From contig NZ_JAKGAN010000001.1 in NCBI RefSeq assembly GCF_023061135.1, positions 496,001 to 560,000 of the forward strand: a stretch of DNA of 64,000 bases, read 5' to 3'. Positions 31,899 through 40,285 of this stretch are shown in pieces (positions within the stretch are counted from its first letter, which is position 1; each line of letters begins with the position of its first letter). Both the position numbers and the translations under genes were made by a program. The notes beneath the pieces are model-generated. The model searched no databases, was not told the DNA's origin, and saw only the letters and a list, made by a program, of their open reading frames with translations. Source of the DNA: Chromohalobacter sarecensis. Lineage in GTDB: Bacteria; Pseudomonadota; Gammaproteobacteria; Pseudomonadales; Halomonadaceae.

Positions 31899-32780
31899 AT
31901 GAAAATTGGATTCATTGGCCTGGGTACCATGGGGCGTGGTATGGCGCAGCAATTGCTTGAAGCAGGGCATGAGGTCACGGTGTGGAATCGCTCTTCTGAA
32001 GCTGCCGAGGCGCTCGCCGAGCAGGGCGCCAAGATCGCCAAGACACCGGCTGACGCGGCACGCCATGAGGTGCTGGTAAGCATGTTGGCGGACGACCAGG
32101 CAGCGCATCAGGTGCTGGTGGAGAGCAAAGCCATCGAGGCGATGAAGAAGGGCAGTGTTCACGTCAATATGGCCACCGTGTCGGTGGCTTTCGCCCGTGG
32201 CATGGCGGCGCTTCACGAACGCCTGGGCGTAGGCTATGTCGCGGCGCCGGTGCTGGGACGTCCGGACGTGGCGGCGGCGGGCAAGCTCAATATCATCGCC
32301 GCTGGCGCTACGGCGCATATTGAACATGTCAGCCCCGTACTCGACGCCATGGGGCAGGCCGTCTGGCCCTTGGGAGAGTCGCCCGAGCGCGCCAACGTGG
32401 CGAAAATCGCCGCCAATTTCATGCTCGCCAGTGCCATCGAATCGATGGCCGAGGCCTCGACACTGACCCGTGCATACGGCATCGAGGCCAGCGATTTTCT
32501 GGATATCGTCACCAATACGTTGTTCGCCTCGCCGGCTTATCAGGGCTACGGCAAGATGATCGCCGAAGCTCGCTTCGAGCCCGCCGGATTCACGATGCGC
32601 CTCGGCCACAAGGATGTCGGGCTGGCCTTGAGCGCGGGTGATGAGCAAAACGTCGCCTTGCCATTGGGTAGCGCGGTCCGCGACCGTCTGCTCGACGCTC
32701 TGGCCAACGGCGATGGCGACAAGGATTGGTCGGGACTCGCGGAGGTTGCGGCGCGCCAGGCGCATCTGGACAAGCGCTAG
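31899..32780 (+). CDS. NAD(P)-dependent oxidoreductase, 3-hydroxyisobutyrate dehydrogenase family
   Basis: Beta-hydroxyacid dehydrogenase of 293 residues. The N-terminal dinucleotide-binding motif is IGFIGLGTMGRGMAQ, and the arginine at the end of the second strand (VWNRSSE) suggests NADP preference. The family catalytic lysine is in NVAKIAANFML near residue 170. The C-terminal helical domain contains the FTMRLGHKDVGLAL segment typical of the group. The ATG at 31899 is chosen over TTG 31893 because AAAGGAG lies eight bases before it. No neighbour indicates a substrate; glyoxylate, succinate-semialdehyde and related substrates are used by relatives. Confidence 0.88.
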   Translation: MKIGFIGLGTMGRGMAQQLLEAGHEVTVWNRSSEAAEALAEQGAKIAKTPADAARHEVLVSMLADDQAAHQVLVESKAIEAMKKGSVHVNMATVSVAFARGMAALHERLGVGYVAAPVLGRPDVAAAGKLNIIAAGATAHIEHVSPVLDAMGQAVWPLGESPERANVAKIAANFMLASAIESMAEASTLTRAYGIEASDFLDIVTNTLFASPAYQGYGKMIAEARFEPAGFTMRLGHKDVGLALSAGDEQNVALPLGSAVRDRLLDALANGDGDKDWSGLAEVAARQAHLDKR

Positions 32781-32791
32781 GATTTCTCGGA

Positions 32792-33970
32792 TCAGGGCGT
32801 CAGGCGGTACAACCCGGTATCTCCACTGTCGGTGGTGAAATAAAGCGCGCCGTCGCGGTAGGCGATACCGGCGGGGCGCGCCCAGCGTTCGCCGCTTTCC
32901 GCCTGGAAGCCGCCGACCAGATCGATCACCTGGCCCTGACGGCCGTCGTCTTCGAGTCGAATGCCGACGATCTTGGGCGGTCGGCGGGTAGCGCGGCCCC
33001 CGGATGCTTGCGTGGCCCAACTGCCATGGATGGCGGTGACCATATCCACCTGCCAGGGATTGTCATCAGGCAGGAAGGTCAGGCCGATAGGGGCACTACG
33101 CGCGGCAAACTTCGCCACTGGCGGTGCGAGCGTGTCACGCCCGGCGGGCGGTGCCGAATCGATGCACTCATCGCGCTGCCATTCACCTTCATTCCATTGA
33201 TACCACGGCATGCCGTGGAAGCTCTCGGCCTCGGCGCGTACCAGTAGTTCGGGCGGTGCTTCGTAGCCCCAGTGGTCGGGGCCGTTGTTGTTGAGGTAGA
33301 GAGCCCCTTGTGGACTCCAGGTCATGCCGATTGGGTTGCGCAGTCCGCTGACGTAAGGCGTCCATTCAGGCGCCTCGCGTGTGGGATCAAGCGCCATTAC
33401 CCCGCCTCGCCGATCCTCAAAGGTGGTGTCCTGGCTGACGTGTTGCGCCGAGCAATTGCCTTGAAGGCCGAGCGCGACATAGAGCCTGCCGTCGGGCCCC
33501 GCGGATAATGAGCGCGAAGCGTGGCCGCTACCGCCGGGCAGATCGGCGACGCCCTCGAAATCCGTCTCTGTGACGTCCTGTCCTGGCGAATACGCCGTGC
33601 GATAGAGACGCTCGGTGGTCGCTACGTACAAGTAGCCTTCGTGGACCACAGCGCTGTGGGGGTAACCGGGTAGTGAGATCTCCGCATCGACATGATCATA
33701 GGGTGGCTGCAGGCGATACAGGCGCCCCGACTGGGAGCCGATGAACATCTCGTCTTCGGGACCAAAGCTGATCAAGCGGGGTGCACGCAGCGAGACCCGC
33801 TTATCGAGCGTGGCACCGTCGGGCACATTGGCTCGTTCCGCGTTGCCGGCAACCTCTACTGGCGTCAGTGCCTGGGCCTGACCGGAGGCGATCATCATGA
33901 CGCCCAGCCAGAGGCTGGCAAGCGCTGGTGCGCGTCGTCTCAGTGCTTGGGTAGTGGGATGAATCATCAT
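32792..33970 (-). CDS. Exported PQQ-dependent sugar dehydrogenase-like protein (sorbosone dehydrogenase family)
   Basis: A 392-residue beta-propeller protein of the glucose/sorbosone dehydrogenase family. The N terminus has a signal peptide (ASLWLGVMMIASGQAQA), placing it in the periplasm. Propeller segments include FGPEDEMFIGSQSGRLYRL, LSAGPDGRLYVALGLQGN, GLRNPIGMTWSPQGALYLNN and PAGIAYRDGALYFTTDSGD. Four cysteines could form disulfides. A GAGGAG ribosome-binding site precedes the start. The cofactor is PQQ in characterised members, but no pqq genes lie nearby and the substrate is unknown. Confidence 0.82.
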   Translation of the reverse strand: MMIHPTTQALRRRAPALASLWLGVMMIASGQAQALTPVEVAGNAERANVPDGATLDKRVSLRAPRLISFGPEDEMFIGSQSGRLYRLQPPYDHVDAEISLPGYPHSAVVHEGYLYVATTERLYRTAYSPGQDVTETDFEGVADLPGGSGHASRSLSAGPDGRLYVALGLQGNCSAQHVSQDTTFEDRRGGVMALDPTREAPEWTPYVSGLRNPIGMTWSPQGALYLNNNGPDHWGYEAPPELLVRAEAESFHGMPWYQWNEGEWQRDECIDSAPPAGRDTLAPPVAKFAARSAPIGLTFLPDDNPWQVDMVTAIHGSWATQASGGRATRRPPKIVGIRLEDDGRQGQVIDLVGGFQAESGERWARPAGIAYRDGALYFTTDSGDTGLYRLTP

Positions 33971-34033
33971 GCACGACTCCTCGAGAAACTCTCTGGAGCA
34001 GTGTAGACAACAATCAGCGACGCGCCCTGCTCC

Positions 34034-34969
34034 CTAGTAGATCCGAAAGCGCTTGAAATCGGGATGCTTGGCGGCTTGTTGCGGGGTCTTGCGGAAGCGT
34101 TTGTATTCCCACTGGTACTGAGCAGGTTCCAAGGCGATGGCATCTTCTACGCTGGCGTTGACGCCGGTGGCGGAGAGCGTCTCGTCGCTCGAGTAGACGC
34201 GTTCGTCGGCAGCGAGGAAGTACAGCGCGAAGCCCTTGCCATCGGGGAGGCGTCGCGCCACGCCGGTGACGACGCGCGCCTCGGTGCGCGCCACAAGCTT
34301 GGGCAGTAAGGTGGCGGTATAGGCCGGACGCTGGAAGAAATCGGCAAAGACGCCGCTTCCCCAGCTCGGCTCCTGGTCGGGGAGGATGCCGACTGCCTCG
34401 CAGCGCTTGAGTGCCTTGAGCAGCGAGGCGACACCGCGTGGATTGGTAGGAACCAGTTGGGCTCCCATGCGTTCGCGGCCATGCCGGATCACCGGATCGA
34501 GCGCATCGATCTTGGGAGGCTCGTACATGGCGGTGAACGGGAAGTGGCTGGAAAGCCAGAAGTTGAGCACTTCCCAATTGCCGTAATGCGGTGCCAGCAC
34601 GATGACGCCACGTCCCTCGGCACGGGCGTCGTCGAGCAGTTCGCGGCCGTGCACGGCGCGGATCGAGGCCTCGACGCGTTCCGGGGCGGCCATCCAGGCA
34701 AACCCCAACTCGAGCATGGTCGCCGAGGAATGCGTCAGGCTGTCCCGCGTCAGACGTCGTTGCTGACGTGCTGGCATATCCGGATAGACGTGCCTGAGAT
34801 TGGTGCGCGTCACGTCACGTTCGCGGCGGCTGAAGGCGAGAACCAGCGGCCCGATCAAACGGGCCAGTTGCCACAGCCGGCGCGGTGCCAAGCGTGCCAG
34901 GGTGCGCCACAGCAGGGCGATGGCACGTGCGCGTAAAGGAGAAGGAGCGTCTTCGGACATCGAACTCAT
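34034..34969 (-). CDS. Lipid A biosynthesis lauroyl/myristoyl acyltransferase (LpxL/LpxM family)
   Basis: Inner-membrane-associated acyltransferase of 311 residues predicted to add a secondary acyl chain to lipid A or a related lipid. The catalytic motif HYGNWE has the HX4E pattern of LpxL/HtrB. An N-terminal hydrophobic segment (LWQLARLIGPLVLAFSRRER) precedes VTRTNLRHVYPD, another family landmark, and GILPDQEP lies in the acyl-acceptor region. ATG 34969 is used; ATG 34960 is equally possible, and the long frame to 35038 has no support. No obvious ribosome-binding site precedes either. It is not next to other envelope genes. Confidence 0.87.
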   Translation of the reverse strand: MSSMSEDAPSPLRARAIALLWRTLARLAPRRLWQLARLIGPLVLAFSRRERDVTRTNLRHVYPDMPARQQRRLTRDSLTHSSATMLELGFAWMAAPERVEASIRAVHGRELLDDARAEGRGVIVLAPHYGNWEVLNFWLSSHFPFTAMYEPPKIDALDPVIRHGRERMGAQLVPTNPRGVASLLKALKRCEAVGILPDQEPSWGSGVFADFFQRPAYTATLLPKLVARTEARVVTGVARRLPDGKGFALYFLAADERVYSSDETLSATGVNASVEDAIALEPAQYQWEYKRFRKTPQQAAKHPDFKRFRIY

Positions 34970-35070
34970 GGCATCATCGGTTACGGCGGACGATAGGGCC
35001 CGTATTATACAGATTGCGCAGCGTATGCCTGCCCGCACGTGCGTACAATGCCGGCGACCCTCTTGTCAGT

Positions 35071-35454
35071 TTAGCGGCGCCCGGGGCGTGAAATCTCGAT
35101 CAGGTTGCCATCCGGGTCGCGTACGTGAAGCGTGTCGGCAGCGCTATGTTCAGCCGGCCCTTTATCCATCGGTACTCCAGCCAACGGCACCCCTAGCGCT
35201 TCCAGATGCGTCTTCACCTCTGCCAGGGGTAGGGCGCTGCGAAAGCCCATGGTCTGATTGCCTGGCATGGCAGGGTGCGTTTTGTCGGCCGTTGCCTGGG
35301 CGGCGTGCAAGCGCAAGGCGAAATCGTCCAGATAGAGATCGGTGCGTGTCGCATCGTGGTAGCGTGCCTCGAGCCCCAGCACGCGTGTGTAGAAGTCGAT
35401 ACTGCGTTCGAGGTCGGTGACGTGTACCACCAAATGGTCGATGGCATTGAGCAT
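35071..35454 (-). CDS. VOC-family (glyoxalase/bleomycin resistance-like) protein
   Basis: Small metal-binding beta-alpha-beta-beta-beta fold protein of 127 residues from ATG 35454. The N terminus IDHLVVHVTDLERSIDFYTR and the C-terminal VRDPDGNLIEISRPG are the two standard VOC half-sites, with the metal ligands His (first strand) and Glu (LIEIS). The group includes dioxygenases, glyoxalases and resistance proteins, and YaeR/GloA2-like members resemble this one. The function is open. A longer frame starting at 35505 adds a poor-quality N terminus. It is convergent with nothing and lies between lpxL-like and methyltransferase genes. Confidence 0.8.
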   Translation of the reverse strand: MLNAIDHLVVHVTDLERSIDFYTRVLGLEARYHDATRTDLYLDDFALRLHAAQATADKTHPAMPGNQTMGFRSALPLAEVKTHLEALGVPLAGVPMDKGPAEHSAADTLHVRDPDGNLIEISRPGRR

Positions 35455-35622
35455 GGCGGATTGTCCAAAAAAGTGACGGTCAGCCCCAGAGGGGAAGGAC
35501 ATCATGCACGCTCAAGGCGGTCTGCATCCAGTCTAAAGATGCGCAAGTGCGTGTCGAGAAAGTGCCTGCCGGCGAATTGCTCGCCGCCGGGTAAATCCAT
35601 GTGCGAAGTCATGCGAGGCTCA

Positions 35623-36288
35623 ATGACAGAACGAACAACATCGCCGGCGATTACGCCAGCATGCCCCTTGTGTGCCGCGTCCCACAGCGTGCCCTCGCCG
35701 GGCGCGCCGCCACGCACCTATTATCGCTGCCCGGTTTGTGCCTTGATCTTTGTCGCTCCCGGGGAGCGCCCCACGGCCGAGGAAGAGCGCGCGGTTTACG
35801 ATCTCCACGAGAATTCGCCGGACGATCTGGGCTATCGACGTTTCCTGGCGCGCTTGTGCGCCCCCTTGCTGGCCCGTCTGCCGCCCGCTTCGCAAGGGCT
35901 TGATTTCGGTTGCGGGCCGGGGCCGACATTATCGGTCATGCTGGAGGAGGCCGGTCATCACATGACGGTCTTCGATCCTTTCTATGCGCCGTACCCCGAA
36001 CGTTTGGCGCGGAATTACGACGTCATCACCGCCAGTGAGGTGGTCGAGCATCTGCATGCGCCGGGGCAGGTATTGGCTGACTTGATCGCGCGACTGCGGC
36101 GCGGCGGCTGGTTGGGCATCATGACCCAGCGCAGTGATGGCGTCACCGACCTTACCCGCTGGCGTTACATGCGCGATTCGACGCATGTCTGCTTCTTCGC
36201 CAAGCGCAGCTTTGATTACCTTGCCGAGCGGCACGGGCTGACGGTGACGTTTCCGCGTAACGATGTGGTGCTGATGCAGCGCTCGTGA
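35623..36288 (+). CDS. SAM-dependent methyltransferase with N-terminal zinc ribbon
   Basis: Cytoplasmic class I methyltransferase of 221 residues. Two CxxC pairs at the N terminus (CPLCAAS and YYRCPVCALIF) make a zinc ribbon. The SAM-binding motif I is LDFGCGPGPTLS, motif II follows at MTVFDPFYAPYP, and EVVEHLHAPGQVLADL is typical of the Methyltransf_11/12 group. The C terminus THVCFFAKRSFDYLAE resembles O- or N-methyltransferases of small molecules or RNA. The start at 35623 is preceded by GAGG; the frame is open back to 35275 but that part overlaps the VOC gene and looks unnatural. The substrate is unknown. Confidence 0.82.
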   Translation: MTERTTSPAITPACPLCAASHSVPSPGAPPRTYYRCPVCALIFVAPGERPTAEEERAVYDLHENSPDDLGYRRFLARLCAPLLARLPPASQGLDFGCGPGPTLSVMLEEAGHHMTVFDPFYAPYPERLARNYDVITASEVVEHLHAPGQVLADLIARLRRGGWLGIMTQRSDGVTDLTRWRYMRDSTHVCFFAKRSFDYLAERHGLTVTFPRNDVVLMQRS

Positions 36289-36518
36289 CGGTCAGCCTGA
36301 AGGTCCTGCGGCCGCGTCGAGTCAGGGATCGTCAGCAGGTTTCGATTACGAAAAACATTAGGGCTTTAAGGATAAACATGCCCCTTTTGGGCTTTAGATG
36401 CTTTGGAAAGGATGTGCTTTTAATCTCGTGCTTAGCACTGTAATCAGTAAAAGTCACTGCAATATGCTTTTCAGGGCCGCATAGTTTTCGGCTATAGGAG
36501 CGATTGTCAGATCCGTTA

Positions 36519-36547
36519 TTGCGTTTATTGTTAGCTTGCTATATAGT
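36519..36547 (+). promoter_or_regulatory. Promoter of the small exported protein gene
   Basis: TTGCGT (36519-36524), a 17-base spacer and TATAGT (36542-36547). Spacing is ideal and the region is AT-rich; transcription would start near 36554, about 40 bases before the ATG. Confidence 0.6.
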
Positions 36548-36556
36548 TTACTCAAC

Positions 36557-36570
36557 GTTCGCAAGCGAAC
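36557..36570 (+). repeat. Perfect inverted repeat in the leader of the small exported protein gene
   Basis: GTTCGC-AA-GCGAAC lies just after the predicted transcription start. It could be an operator or a 5' stabilising hairpin; the two-base loop would open to four in RNA. Confidence 0.55.
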
Positions 36571-36593
36571 ATGAACACGCAAGGAGATTCATC

Positions 36594-36881
36594 ATGCAAG
36601 TACGTACCCTTATTGCCGCCGTCGCACTCGCCGCTCTGCCGGTTGCCGCTCAAGCCAGCATCGCTTCCAGCGAAGCGCTACAGGTCAATCACGAAGCGCT
36701 GCAGGCCAGCCAGAGTGCCGATCAGGCATCCGTGAGCTTCCAGCAGCTCGATACCTCAGGCGCGGACAGTGTGGCTATCGCCAAGGCGCAGCACTACATC
36801 TCAGTGCACAACACCCAGCAGACCAACCTGCCCAGCGATACGCAGGACCAGCCGAAGATCGGTCATCGCGCTGACTGGTAA
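36594..36881 (+). CDS. Small exported protein of unknown function
   Basis: A 95-residue precursor with a clear signal peptide (MQVRTLIAAVALAALPVAAQA) and a mature part of about 74 residues rich in Ser, Gln, Ala and Asp, without cysteine. Repeated short patterns such as ALQVNHEALQASQSADQAS suggest an amphipathic helix. It has a consensus AAGGAG ribosome-binding site seven bases before the ATG, a good promoter and a strong terminator, so it is an independent, probably well-expressed unit. The mature composition is acidic and polar, in line with a halophile periplasm. I do not recognise a family. Confidence 0.78.
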   Translation: MQVRTLIAAVALAALPVAAQASIASSEALQVNHEALQASQSADQASVSFQQLDTSGADSVAIAKAQHYISVHNTQQTNLPSDTQDQPKIGHRADW

Positions 36882-36930
36882 GGTGTCGTTTGACGGCGTC
36901 ACCGAGGCGTCGTCTACGCAGGTATGCAAA

Positions 36931-36962
36931 AGCCACCCGTCTTTCGAGGCGGGTGGCTTTTT
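36931..36962 (+). terminator. Terminator of the small exported protein gene
   Basis: Nine-base stem AGCCACCCG (36931-36939) and CGGGTGGCT (36950-36958) with a ten-base loop, ending in a run of T. Confidence 0.88.
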
Positions 36963-37028
36963 ATGGTGCCGGTGGCAGGGAGATTCAAGCGTCACGCAAT
37001 GTGCATCACCGGGCCTGGCACCGGGGCG

Positions 37029-37547
37029 TCAATCCGGACGTGAAATCGTACGGCCACGCCAGGTGAAAGCCACGGGCCATAAGTGTTGGTCGCCGTTCGT
37101 GAACGCGGCCCACAGTGCGGCATAAGAGTGCCCTACTTCGGGATGCGGCGTTTCCGGCAGCAACTCGGCGAGTGGCCGCAACACGAATGCATGGTGGAGG
37201 ATCTCGTCACGTGGGAGGTCGACGCCTTCGATATGACCGCATTGGTCGCCTACCGTGAGCAGGTCGATATCCAGGGTGCGCGGGCTGAACTTGGGGCTGC
37301 CCGGCAGACGCCCGTTGTCGGCCTCGACCTGTTTGCACCAGGCTTGCAGCTCACCGATCGTGAGGGTGGAGTGGAATGCGGCGACGAGGTTGTAAAAATT
37401 GCGCCCGTCCTCGAAGCCCACCGGCTCGCTCTCGAAGACACGCGATACCTGTACCTCCGCGAAGTCGTCGGCGAGGGCGTCGAGGCAGGCGAGAACGTGG
37501 CGTTCGCGGTCGATATTGCTGCCGATACTGACGGTCACCTGTGTCAT
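37029..37547 (-). CDS. folK: 2-amino-4-hydroxy-6-hydroxymethyldihydropteridine pyrophosphokinase
   Basis: Transfers pyrophosphate from ATP to hydroxymethyldihydropterin in folate synthesis. The 172 residues match the family. SIGSNIDRERHV at the N terminus, FYNLVAAF in the middle and the ATP-binding signature PRTLDIDLL near residue 90 are diagnostic. It starts four bases before the end of folB (overlap), so the two consecutive pathway enzymes are co-translated. The end of the gene lies about 65 bases from the convergent terminator of the small exported protein gene. Confidence 0.93.
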   Translation of the reverse strand: MTQVTVSIGSNIDRERHVLACLDALADDFAEVQVSRVFESEPVGFEDGRNFYNLVAAFHSTLTIGELQAWCKQVEADNGRLPGSPKFSPRTLDIDLLTVGDQCGHIEGVDLPRDEILHHAFVLRPLAELLPETPHPEVGHSYAALWAAFTNGDQHLWPVAFTWRGRTISRPD

Positions 37548-37897
37548 GCCTGCCCCCGTGTGATGCGTACGCCCACGCTGGCGGCATTGGCGACCGCGCC
37601 GGGTTTGCGGACGGTCAGGCTGAGCCAGGCGATGGCGAATTCCTGGCGCAAGGTCTCGGCCAGACGTTCGGCAAAGGTTTCGACCAGCGCGAACTGATGT
37701 GCCTCGGCGAATGCGCCAATACGCTCGCTGATGGCGGCGTAGTCGAGTGTCAGTTGGATATCGTCCCGCTCCGCAGCGGGGCGGATGTCGGTTGCCAGTT
37801 CAAGATCCAGCCGCAGCCGCTGGCGAAGGGTGCGCTCCCAGTCGTAGACGCCGATGACGGTATCCACTTCCAGTGCCTCGATCAGCACGTGATCCAC
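37544..37897 (-). CDS. folB: Dihydroneopterin aldolase
   Basis: Cleaves dihydroneopterin to hydroxymethyldihydropterin and glycolaldehyde in folate synthesis. The 117 residues fit the family. Landmarks are VDTVIGVYDWERTLRQ at the N terminus, LDYAAISERI near residue 55, and a C-terminal LTVRKPGAVANAASVGV, where the catalytic lysine and the substrate-binding segment lie. Overlaps folK by four bases. Divergent from plsY across 150 bases, a gene order (folB near plsY and tsaD) common in gammaproteobacteria. Confidence 0.93.
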   Translation of the reverse strand: MDHVLIEALEVDTVIGVYDWERTLRQRLRLDLELATDIRPAAERDDIQLTLDYAAISERIGAFAEAHQFALVETFAERLAETLRQEFAIAWLSLTVRKPGAVANAASVGVRITRGQA

Positions 37898-38048
37898 GGC
37901 GTATCCTCATTAGGTCGGGCGTTCATGCGGCGAAGTCTGGTCAGTGCTTCGCGGCGTCGCAAACCTTAGATTGTACGTCATGGAGGTGGCAGAATCATGG
38001 GCGAAGCCTATGCATCGGTGTCGCCCGCACCATGAAGGAGTCCAGCCC

Positions 38049-38675
38049 ATGTCGCCAGTCTTGCCCATCGTCACCTTGGTGGTTGCCGGTTATTTGAGCG
38101 GTTCGCTGCTCGGCGCCGTCTGGGTGTGTCGTGCGTTGGGGCGTCGCGATCCGCGTTACGCGGGGTCGCGCAACCCCGGGTTTTCGAATGTTCTGCGCGT
38201 GCATGGGGCGGTGCCGGCGGCCTTGACCCTGACGGTCGATGCGGTCAAGGCCATGCCGGTGTTATGGGTGGCGCAGCGCGAGGCGCTGCCGCTGTGGATA
38301 CAGGGCGCAATAGGATTGTCGGTGCTGGTGGGGCACAGCTATCCAGCGTGGGATCGTGGGCGCGGGGGTAAGGCCGTGGCCAGTGCCTTCGGCGTGCTGC
38401 TGATGATCGCCACGCCGGTAGCTTGGGTTTGTGCCCTGTGCTGGGCGCTCTTGGCGTGGCGCTCGCGGACTGCAGCGGTGGCGTCTCTGGCCGCCGCGTT
38501 GCTCGCCCCTTTGGCCAGTTATTGGTTGGTGCGTGAGGCGACCCCGGTGGTGAGCGTCTTTTCGGCGTTGGTGCTGGTGCGTCATGCCTGGAACATTCGC
38601 CGCCTGGGTCACGGCGGCGAGCCGGGGTTATCACATACCTCGCGGGAGGGCGACGTCAGGCCGCCGGAGGAGTGA
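38049..38675 (+). CDS. plsY: Acyl-phosphate:glycerol-3-phosphate acyltransferase
   Basis: Inner-membrane enzyme that makes lysophosphatidate from acyl-phosphate and glycerol-3-phosphate. It has 208 residues and about five membrane helices. Conserved motifs are [13 protein letters not shown] (motif 1, SRNPG), [17 protein letters not shown] (motif 2) and RHAWNIRRL near the C terminus (motif 3). AAGGAG is eight bases before ATG 38049; the longer frame from 37944 is not used. Its 3' end overlaps the 3' end of tsaD by 20 bases, a tail-to-tail overlap. Confidence 0.93.
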   Translation: MSPVLPIVTLVVAGYLSGSLLGAVWVCRALGRRDPRYAGSRNPGFSNVLRVHGAVPAALTLTVDAVKAMPVLWVAQREALPLWIQGAIGLSVLVGHSYPAWDRGRGGKAVASAFGVLLMIATPVAWVCALCWALLAWRSRTAAVASLAAALLAPLASYWLVREATPVVSVFSALVLVRHAWNIRRLGHGGEPGLSHTSREGDVRPPEE

Positions 38676-39687
38676 GCGAGGCTAGCGGCCAGCGTGGCGT
38701 CGCCTGCATCGTTGTGTCGTCACGTTCACCGGCGAGCAGGCGTTGTGCGCCGACGTAGGCGATCATCGCGCCGTTGTCGGTGCAGAAGCGTCCACGCGGA
38801 TAGAAGGTCTGCGCCTGGCGCTTGGTGGTTTCATGGTCGAGGCGCTCGCGCAAGCGATGATTGGCGCTGACCCCGCCGGCTACCACGAGTCGCTTGAGTC
38901 CTGTGGCATCGAGGGCGCGGCGACACTTGATGACTAGCGTGTCGACGACAGCTTCCTCGAAGGCGCGGGCGATGTCGGCGCGGTCCTGATCGCTCAGGGA
39001 GCCGGCTTCCTGGAGCTTTCGGGCGGTGGTCAGCGTGTGCGTCTTAAGTCCGGAGAAGCTGAAGTCGAGCCCTGGGCGGTCGGTCATGGGGCGCGGGAAA
39101 CGAAACCGCGTGGGATCGCCACCTTCGGCGAGCTTGGCCACCTGTGGGCCGCCGGGATAGGGCAGGTCGAGCATCTTGGCGGCCTTGTCGAAGGCTTCGC
39201 CTGCAGCATCGTCGACTGACTCGCCGAGCAGACGATAGCGTCCGAGACCATGGACTTCGACGAGCTGGGTGTGCCCGCCCGATACCAGCAACGCCACGAA
39301 TGGAAAGTCAGGCGGCGTGTCCTCGAGCATCGGCGCCAGCAAATGCCCCTCCATGTGATGCACGCCGAGCACCGGGATGCCCCAGGCGCGAGCCAGACCG
39401 TGTGCGGTCGAGGCACCCACCATCAGGGCGCCGACCAGCCCGGGCCCGGCTGTGTAGGCGATGGCGTCGAGTTCAGCACCGTCAAGCGCGGCCTCGTCGA
39501 GCACCTGGCGAATCAGCGGCAGCAATTTGCGAGTATGATCGCGCGAGGCGAGTTCCGGTACCACGCCGCCGAATTCGGCATGCATCGCCATTTGGCTATG
39601 CAGCGCATCGGCGAGCAGGCCGCGCTCGGTATCGTAGATGGCGACGCCGGTTTCGTCGCAGGAGGTCTCGATGCCCAATACCCGCAT
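38656..39687 (-). CDS. tsaD: tRNA N6-adenosine threonylcarbamoyltransferase
   Basis: Catalytic subunit that, with TsaB and TsaE, transfers the threonylcarbamoyl group to A37 of ANN-decoding tRNAs. The 343 residues match E. coli TsaD (337). The Kae1 metal motif is VHHMEGH (HxxxH), and [23 protein letters not shown] and [13 protein letters not shown] are ASKHA-fold phosphate and nucleotide loops. It is divergent from rpsU, the arrangement found in many gammaproteobacteria, and its 3' end overlaps plsY by 20 bases. Confidence 0.96.
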   Translation of the reverse strand: MRVLGIETSCDETGVAIYDTERGLLADALHSQMAMHAEFGGVVPELASRDHTRKLLPLIRQVLDEAALDGAELDAIAYTAGPGLVGALMVGASTAHGLARAWGIPVLGVHHMEGHLLAPMLEDTPPDFPFVALLVSGGHTQLVEVHGLGRYRLLGESVDDAAGEAFDKAAKMLDLPYPGGPQVAKLAEGGDPTRFRFPRPMTDRPGLDFSFSGLKTHTLTTARKLQEAGSLSDQDRADIARAFEEAVVDTLVIKCRRALDATGLKRLVVAGGVSANHRLRERLDHETTKRQAQTFYPRGRFCTDNGAMIAYVGAQRLLAGERDDTTMQATPRWPLASLTPPAA

Positions 39688-39769
39688 GTGTCGTCATTCC
39701 CCGCTATCCCGTGAAGCCCATCATTCTACGCTTTTCGCGGCATGCGTGGCAGGGGCGGAGGTAAAGGCT

Positions 39770-39798
39770 TTGCAAAGCGATCTTATGGTGACTAGAAT
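39770..39798 (+). promoter_or_regulatory. Promoter of rpsU (macromolecular synthesis operon)
   Basis: TTGCAA (39770-39775), a 17-base spacer, and TAGAAT (39793-39798) make a near-consensus sigma70 promoter about 120 bases before rpsU. Confidence 0.75.
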
Positions 39799-39837
39799 AC
39801 TGTGTTCTGCAAGACTGGGTCGTGCACTCGTCATGCC

Positions 39838-39855
39838 GTTCGGCATAAGCCGAAC
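39838..39855 (+). promoter_or_regulatory. Hairpin in the rpsU leader
   Basis: GTTCGGC-ATAA-GCCGAAC is a perfect seven-base stem with a four-base loop in the predicted 5' untranslated region of rpsU, between promoter and start. No T run follows, so it is not a terminator; it may control translation or RNA stability. Confidence 0.55.
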
Positions 39856-39917
39856 ATGGTCTGACTAGGTGTGCGTTCAATCCGAACTCATCTTTCTTCA
39901 AGGTAGGTGATTGGTTA

Positions 39918-40133
39918 ATGCCTTCTGTAAAAGTACGTGACAACGAGCCGTTCGACGTCGCCCTGCGGCGTTTCAAACGTTCTTGCGAAAAAGGCGGCGT
40001 CCTCTCCGAAGTTCGTCGTCGTGAGACCTATGAAAAGCCCACCGCAGTGCGCAAGCGCAAGGCTGCTGCGGCGGTCAAGCGTCATGCCAAGAAGCTGCAG
40101 CGCGAGCGCAAGCGTTTCGAACGGCTGTATTGA
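39918..40133 (+). CDS. rpsU: 30S ribosomal protein S21
   Basis: Small basic ribosomal protein of 71 residues that helps the 30S subunit select the initiation site. [20 protein letters not shown] at the N terminus and the Arg/Lys-rich C terminus ending RKRFERLY are the family standard, and the length equals E. coli S21. First gene of the rpsU-dnaG-rpoD operon, with a strong promoter and a leader hairpin upstream and a hairpin/T-run element downstream that would reduce read-through to dnaG. Confidence 0.96.
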   Translation: MPSVKVRDNEPFDVALRRFKRSCEKGGVLSEVRRRETYEKPTAVRKRKAAAAVKRHAKKLQRERKRFERLY

Positions 40134-40175
40134 TCCGTACTAGAAGCGGCCTCGGTCGCTTCTTAGAGGGACGCC

Positions 40176-40207
40176 AAGCGGCTGCCATCGGGTGGCCGCT
40201 TGTTTTT
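40176..40207 (+). terminator. Internal terminator between rpsU and dnaG
   Basis: AAGCGGC (40176-40182) pairs with GCCGCTT (40195-40201) around a 12-base loop, followed by GTTTTT. It is placed where E. coli has the partial terminator that keeps DnaG levels low relative to S21. Confidence 0.7.
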
Positions 40208-40285
40208 CCCGCCCCGCTGTTTCCGCGATGCCTGGCTCCGTGATTTCCGCGATACAGACAACGTTTCGTCGAGCGCTACCCCGCC

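Larger units (their letters stand above)
36289..36593. other. AT-rich intergenic region before the small exported protein
   Basis: About 305 bases, visibly richer in A and T than the rest of the window. It holds a hairpin GCCC-CTTTT-GGGC (36381-36392) with a short T run that may end the methyltransferase transcript, a sigma70-type promoter (36519-36547) and an inverted repeat in the following leader. No gene is seen. Confidence 0.5.
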
